Source: Plantago elongata
Lineage: Eukaryota; Streptophyta; Magnoliopsida; Lamiales; Plantaginaceae
DNA length: 64,000 bases
Assembly: GCA_036897095.1 (NCBI GenBank)
Contig: JAYMSP010000250.1
Span: forward strand, 1-64,000
Direction of reading: 5' to 3'
The notes below the pieces were generated by a model that had not been told where the DNA came from, made no database searches, and saw only the letters and a program-made list of their open reading frames with translations. Positions 58,206 to 64,000 of the stretch are shown piece by piece (within the stretch, counting starts at the first letter, position 1; each line of letters begins with the position of its first letter). The translations under genes were made by a program, and so were the position numbers.

Positions 58206-60870
58206 GCATATTGTTCCATACAATCCATATCTCCTGATGAAATATCGAGCCCACATTAATGTAGAGTGGTATAACAAGACCAACTCTATTAAATATCTTT
58301 TCAAGTACGTGAATAAATGTGTTGATAAGATTTGAGCGAAGATCACAGTGGACAATGAGGTTAATGATCATGTGAACTGTAGGTATATATCTGCTTGCGA
58401 TGCAGTTTGGCGTATTATTGTCTATGAAATACATTATCGTGAACCGAGTGTTAAACGTTTATCATTCCACGTGGACGGTGAACAAAACGTGTGTTTTAAA
58501 GATGGTGACTTCATAAAATATCTCATTGATAGTCCGATTGTGGCTCAAACAAAGTTTTTGCAATGGATGAACTACAACAAAGAACATCCGGAAGCGCGTA
58601 AGTTTCTGTATTATGAGTTCCCACGTCATTACATATGGGATAAGCATAACAAAATATGGAAACCTAGAAAATAAAGGATGAATAAAGTTGGTCGTATCTA
58701 TCATGTTCCTCCAAAATATGGACCAGTCTACTATTTAAGGATCATATCGAATCATATTCATGGTGCAACATGCTATGAAGATTTAGGACAGTTGAAGGCG
58801 TTATATATTCTTCATATAGGGATGCATGTTATGCATCGGGTCTTTTGGATGATGACAAAGAATATATAGATGCAAGTAAAGAAGCTAGCTTATGGTCCTC
58901 TGGTCGGTATTTGAGACATTTATTTAGTATGTTACTTCAGTTCAACTCAATATCAAGACCCCTTGAGGTGTGGGAAAAGCCATGGGAGTATTTATCTGAT
59001 GACATCCTATATTATCACTGCAAGTTTATGAACAAACCAGGTAAACAAATAACCAAATGTTTTCCTTATTTTTATAATTACAATATCTAACTTAAATATA
59101 TATATTTGTGTCTTTTGCATATTTGGAACTTAGTGAGTCACAAATCAAGAACTTTGCACTCGGTCATATTGAAGAGTTGCTAGCTGCTAATGGGAGTTCT
59201 CTCTCTCAGTTTGAAGGAATGCCTATACTAGATAACGTTCAAATTCAAGATGGCATGAACAAACTAATAGTTGAAGAGATGTCTCATGACGTTGAAGAAA
59301 TGTAAGCACAATTCAATCGATTGTATCCATTATTGACTGACGAGCATAAATCTGTGTATCGTCGTATTATGGATGCAATTTCTCTTGATAAAGGCGGTGC
59401 TTTATTTTCTATACTGTTATGGTGGTACCGGAAAGGCCTTCCTATGGAATACAATATGTTCTTCACTTCGTGGTCAGAGCGAGATGGTTTTGACTGTTGC
59501 GTCTAGTAGTATTGCTTCACTTTTGTTGCCTAGGGGCGGGATAGCTCATTCTAGGTTTACCATACCATTGTTGGTTGACGAAACTACTATTTGCAGTAGG
59601 ATAACCCCCTGAAGTGAATTGACAGGTCTTTTACATAAAACAAAATTGATCATATGGGATGAAGCTCCTATGATAAATAAATTTTGCTTCGAGACACTTG
59701 ATAGAAGTATTCGAGATGTTATTAGAGGACCCGATGGTCAAGCATCCACATTGCCCTTCAGAGGGAAAGTTGTTGTATTTGGTGGTGACTTCAGGCAGAT
59801 TCTACCTATTGTCCCAAAAGGTAGCATACATGACATTGTTGAATCATCACTTTGTTCTCTTAGATCATTATGGAGTCATTGTGAAGTCTTCAAATTAACA
59901 AAGAATATGTGATTACAGGTTAGTTCATTGCATTTTTTTTTCCATACAAATGGACATTTTTTCTTAATATCCATTTAACTATTGTACACTTATTCATTAA
60001 TAACCTGCATATTTCATTTGTCATATTAAACAGGTTGGAGGATGTCCAAGAGAAGTTGAAGAGGTTAGGGAATTCGCATATTGGCTATTAAAAGTTGGAG
60101 ATGTTAATGTTGGAGATACAAATGATGGTGAAGTCGAGTTCAAATTGCTCGATGACATACTTATCAAAGATGCAGAGAATCCTAATGATGCAATTGTAAT
60201 TAGTACATATCCCTCTCTACTTGATCATATTGGTGATGGTCGTTACTTCCATGATCGAGCCATTAACTCCCACCAATGAGATTGTTCATGAGATTAACGA
60301 CCATTATTGCCTGGTGATGCATATGAGTATTTGAGTTCCGACTGTATATGTACAAACGAGGATGACGTAGTCAATCGGAATGATGTTTATTCAATAGAAT
60401 TCCTTAATACCATTAAGACATCTGGAATCCCTAACCATTTGATCCGTCTAAAAGTTGGTTGCCCTATAATGCTATTGAGGAATATTGACCAGGCTGAAGA
60501 ACTATGCAAGGGTACACGAATGATAGTTATACAATGTGGAAAATAGGTTCTCAAGGCCAAAATGATAGAAGGAAAGAAGCTGGAAAAGAATTTTTGATAG
60601 CTCGAATGATTTTGACATCGTCAGACGTCATTAAATTTCCCATCAGGTTTCAGAGAAGGCAATTTACTATGTATGTTTCCAATGCAATGACTATTTACAA
60701 AAGTCAAGGACACTCCTTTCGCATGTTGGCCTCTACCCTCCAAGTATTCAACCACGAACAATTATATTTAGCCTTTTCCAGAGTTACAGGTAAAAAGGAT
60801 TTGAAGGTCTTCGTCCTAGACGAAGAAGGTCACCCGACAGATACCACAACCAACGTGGTGTATAAGTAAG
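58206..60870 (+). mobile_element. Decayed Helitron (Rep-end and PIF1-type helicase)
   Basis: Plus-strand fragments follow the Helitron RepHel order. [20 protein letters not shown] and KYLFKYVNK (58212-58330) belong to the end of the Rep region. CRYISACDAVWRII (58378-58419) and SFHVDGEQNVCF follow, then LDDDKEYIDASKEA at 58844, and SESQIKNFALGHIEELL near 59140. The helicase lobe has YCYGGTGKAFLWNT (Walker A) near 59416, LIIWDEAPM (Walker B, 59644) and GGDFRQILPIVPKG (59778), and ends with MTIYKSQGHSF and LYLAFSRVTGKKDLKV near 60780. Several frame changes and stops break it. The HUH nuclease core of Rep and both Helitron ends are not seen. Walker A has A instead of the usual T after GGTGK. Two intron-like gaps occur (59040-59135, 59918-60033). 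Confidence 0.85.
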
Positions 60871-61444
60871 TTTTATGTAACCTTTAAACTATTTTACTAT
60901 GTTTTTGTTTTTTTAACTCATGTAGTTTGTTCTTATGTATTCGACTTTTCCTCGACTGGTTTATTTTATCGACTTGGTTACATAGTTTTATTGCAGTGAA
61001 TTATATCGTGGCATCTACACGATTCAGTACTAGCCATTAATGCTGAGTTATTTAAAAGTCATACATAATATGTATGTTAGAGAGAAGTAATTTTTACAAT
61101 TACATAATACTTCCCCTATTCAAATTAGATGTTTCATTTTAACTTTTCATGATTAACAATTTTCAAACTTTAAACTTGATTTACTCACATAAAATATTTT
61201 TAATGAATTTTGTAAAATTATATAATGAAAAATTTAACAAGTAATAATATGAATTTGTAAGTTTTTTACTAATATTAATTATGAATTATTCGTATATAAA
61301 ATTTAAAAATGTTAAGCACAAAAAAATTCTAGGGATTGAACAAGCAGCCCATTTCCTTCTCGGTCGGCGAGCTAAAACCCGCACTCTCCAAACCTTATTC
61401 TTCAACTACAAACGGCATCGCAGCTACCAGAGTGAAAACCCGCA
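60871..61444. other. Spacer with AQR promoter
   Basis: AT-rich. Contains the 3' flank of the Helitron remnant and the presumed promoter and 5' UTR of the AQR gene. I looked for the CTRR Helitron end and found none I trust. Confidence 0.45.
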
Positions 61445-63988
61445 ATGACGAAAATATACGGGACCGGCCTGTACGACTTCCGCCGCCATAGAGTGGCGGA
61501 GTATTCTGCCGTCGGAGAGGGTGAACAGTTGCCTGAGAAGCCCGTAGAATCCAAACCTGGGTCACATATTCCGAACTCAATCACCATTGACCAGATTCAG
61601 CGAGATCACTTGACGAAAACTGCCGGAGAGAATTGGGCGATTACATCTGATTCCGCTCCCAAAAAGCCTTTCAACCCCGACCTCGTGAATGAGATATACT
61701 ACACTGAGCTCACTGTTAAAGGTAATTCATGTATTTTCAAAGTTTTTGCCATAGGTAGAGTACTATTGAGTAGGATTGAGCTCATTTATGGTTGGTTTAG
61801 TTGTTTTCGAGTGTCTGAGTCTGTGTAGTTGCTAGTGATGTTATGTATGAATGTGTGATGTTGTTGAATGTAGGGGGAAAGAGGCCTGTACCGCTGCAGA
61901 GGGTGATGGTGCTGGAAGTTAGTCAGTACTTGGAGAATTATCTCTGGCCAAACTTTGATCCGGAGACGTCTTCTTTTGAACATGTTATGTCCATGATGCT
62001 CATGGTCAATGAAAAGGTATGGCTGCTGGTCTTTGTTTGTTGTCTGTTACTTTAGTTAGCTGTATGTATCATATACGGCTCGCAAAATTACACGTTCAGT
62101 TGGAATTCAGAAAGAAAAGAGAGCAGTATCGAATCGATATACGTTACATAAGAAGATGCTGGGCCTTCTATATTCTATGCTCTCTACAAGACTTTGCATT
62201 AGTTTAACTGTCTACAAGCAGTTCGTTTGATATTCGGGAACTTGGAACCTTGACAAGTATGATGAGTGATAGATGAGTGTTTGGTCAGGATTGTCTTTGG
62301 GTTTGTGTTTTGTTTTGAAAGTCTTATGCCAGACGATTTCTGGAGCTTGGTTTCTGGGTCATAAGCTAGTTTTTGTGCATTCAATTGTAATGCTGCATAA
62401 GTTGAACTTGGACGTTCTAAGGATTGTCTACGAGCCTATGCACTATAGAATTACTTCATGGCTTAATTGTGTAGTCCAACGAGCATGGAGACTTATACAT
62501 CTTTCTGATTTGCAGTTTCGAGAGAATGTGGCTGCTTGGATATGCTTTTACAATAATAAAGACATGTTTAGAGCATTTCTCGAGAGGGTACTCTGCCTGA
62601 AAGAGGTATGATTCACTTATACTGCTGATTGGTGTGTTGTACATATGTGTGTCTAAACTAAACCATGTCGTTATTTTGTCTATATTCCTATATATAGTTA
62701 TTTGTTACTCTGTCTATATTCCTGAGATTGTCTGTCTTGGTAAAATATGATACTTGATCTATATTCCTAACATCATCCTAAATAAATTGTCACTGGATCA
62801 AGATAATCTGAATCCTTTCAGAGGGGCATTTTCTTTTTAGGGAGAAGGATCCACTGGGGTTATGTAAAAGAAGATTATCTAGTTTCAAATTACTGAAAAT
62901 AGGAACTGAAGCATAACTTCTTAAAATGAGAAATTGGTGTTTGGATAAGTCAAGATTATTGCTGTAAAATTTAACAGGAAGCTGTATCCACCGTTATCAA
63001 AGTTGCTCATCATTTAGATTTTAGAGTACATGTCATTTTGAGTTAACTTGGTCTTAGTTTTGAACATGTGATTAGTGTCGGATGCAGTGACTAATAGCCT
63101 GTGATAGTTTCTTATCTTCCACTCCTGGAATAGTGGAATCTATGCCTTCTCGTGTTAGTTTTTTAGTTGATGGCGTCTGAATGCCATTGCTAATAACTAG
63201 AACCTGAATTCATTGTTTTCTTTTGTGATTACGAGTTTGCATGTTCTCTGTATTTCAATAAAGTTATAGCTATAATGTCTGGTTTTATAATAAACAGCAG
63301 ATGGTTGTTACCAACAAATTGCTTCCTTTTATGGTTGCAGGGAAGAAGTCTAACTATTGCAGAGAAGACAAATTACTTGCTTTTTATGATCAATGCCTTT
63401 CAGGTAGTAGACAGCCATTTAACTGTTTACCATACTGTATCATTTGAATGCTTCCGTCACCATATTGTTCTCTTTACACAATCACTAGATCATTCTGCTC
63501 TTTGATTTTTCTTCTTGAGCTGTTCTAAGTTAACGACCTTCACCTTCAATACTGACCCTATGAGCCTGTTCTAACTTCCACCAATTCTTTTGTAAAATTC
63601 TTTCCGTAAAGGCTAAATCTTGGTTTATCATACTTTTTCTAATTTTTAGTTATGGGTTGATCTGTACTGATATTTCAGGATTACTTATTCATCTACTACC
63701 AGTTTTGGAGGTGAAGCTCCATGTACTTATCACTCCAAATATGTGCATAAGCAACAGTAAACTTATGTTTCCTTTTGGGGACATGTAATTATGCAGCTAA
63801 CTGTTTTTCTTTTAATTGCTGTGGTTACAATTAGCCTCCTTTTTTTAGTTTCTTCCTCAGTATGTCCCACTTATTGACCTTCCCCTTGACTTCATTTGCA
63901 GAGCTTGGAAGATGAGATAGTTAGTGAAAAGATGATGAGGCTGGCTAGTTTGGAGTGTTGGCATAGCCTGTCCTATGGCCGGTTTCAG
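61445..63988 (+). CDS. AQR: RNA helicase aquarius (AQR / intron-binding protein 160), N-terminal exons, partial
   Basis: Five exons visible: 61445-61721, 61874-62016, 62516-62605, 63341-63403, 63902-63988; the coding region continues past the window edge. They give the first 220 residues of a protein normally about 1500 long. AQR is a spliceosomal SF1 RNA helicase-like protein of the intron-binding complex; the Arabidopsis gene (EMB2765) is essential. The N-terminus MTKIYGTGLYDFRRHRVAEY, then SITIDQIQRDHLTKTA and PLQRVMVLEVSQYLENYLWP, FDPETSSFEHVMSMMLMVNE, FRENVAAWICFYNNKDMFRA, RSLTIAEKTNYLLFMINAFQ and LASLECWHSLSYGRFQ align with the aquarius N-terminal domain, which precedes the helicase. 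All joins keep the frame. Confidence 0.9.
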
Positions 63989-64000
63989 GTAAGATTCGTA

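Overview
This window is nuclear DNA from a flowering plant. The genes have many short introns with GT-AG borders. Several products carry chloroplast transit peptides, and the families are plant-specific (IQD, PPR, JINGUBANG-type WD40, HCF153, 8-cysteine lipid-transfer proteins). The spacers are AT-rich and hold MITEs, tRNA-derived SINEs, a Copia fossil, a MULE and a Helitron. The proteins look eudicot. An asterid is my guess, not something the sequence proves.

Layout. 0-10 kb is mostly relic: a broken pectinesterase gene, a TIR MITE, a 5S-bearing LTR fossil, one spliced gene for a short AIR9-like protein (3.2-5.5 kb), two remnants of a pectinesterase/invertase-inhibitor gene and a Copia fossil. 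11.5-26.5 kb is gene-dense: an IQD calmodulin-binding protein, a single-exon geranylgeranyl-reductase paralogue, a two-exon PPR protein, HCF153 and a JINGUBANG-like WD40 protein. 30.3-39.2 kb holds an 18-exon TopBP1/MEI1-type BRCT gene that contains an apparent AT-AC U12-type intron. 41.6-51.0 kb holds a 24-exon SNF2 ATPase (CHR24/ERCC6-like) with a tandem exon duplication. A divergent small Cys-rich secreted ORF lies between these two. A type-1-like lipid-transfer protein follows at 52.9 kb. 53.9-57.4 kb is a decayed MULE with a nested hAT-type element and a SINE. 57.8-60.9 kb is an F-box gene fragment running straight into a decayed Helitron helicase. The window ends inside the first exons of the spliceosomal helicase AQR.

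How the genes relate. Most are independent housekeeping genes. Three groups are worth noting: (i) pectin-modification relics (a pectinesterase and two inhibitor remnants) within 6 kb; (ii) plastid genes (GGR-like, HCF153) linked to pigment and cytochrome b6f function; (iii) two genome-maintenance genes, MEI1-like and CHR24-like, neighbours on the same strand.

Exon structures were deduced by eye from splice-site phase and family similarity and have not been checked against transcripts. The most unusual items are the AT-AC intron, a family of very short tRNA-derived SINEs (three copies with target-site duplications), the CHR24 exon duplication, and the F-box/Helitron junction.
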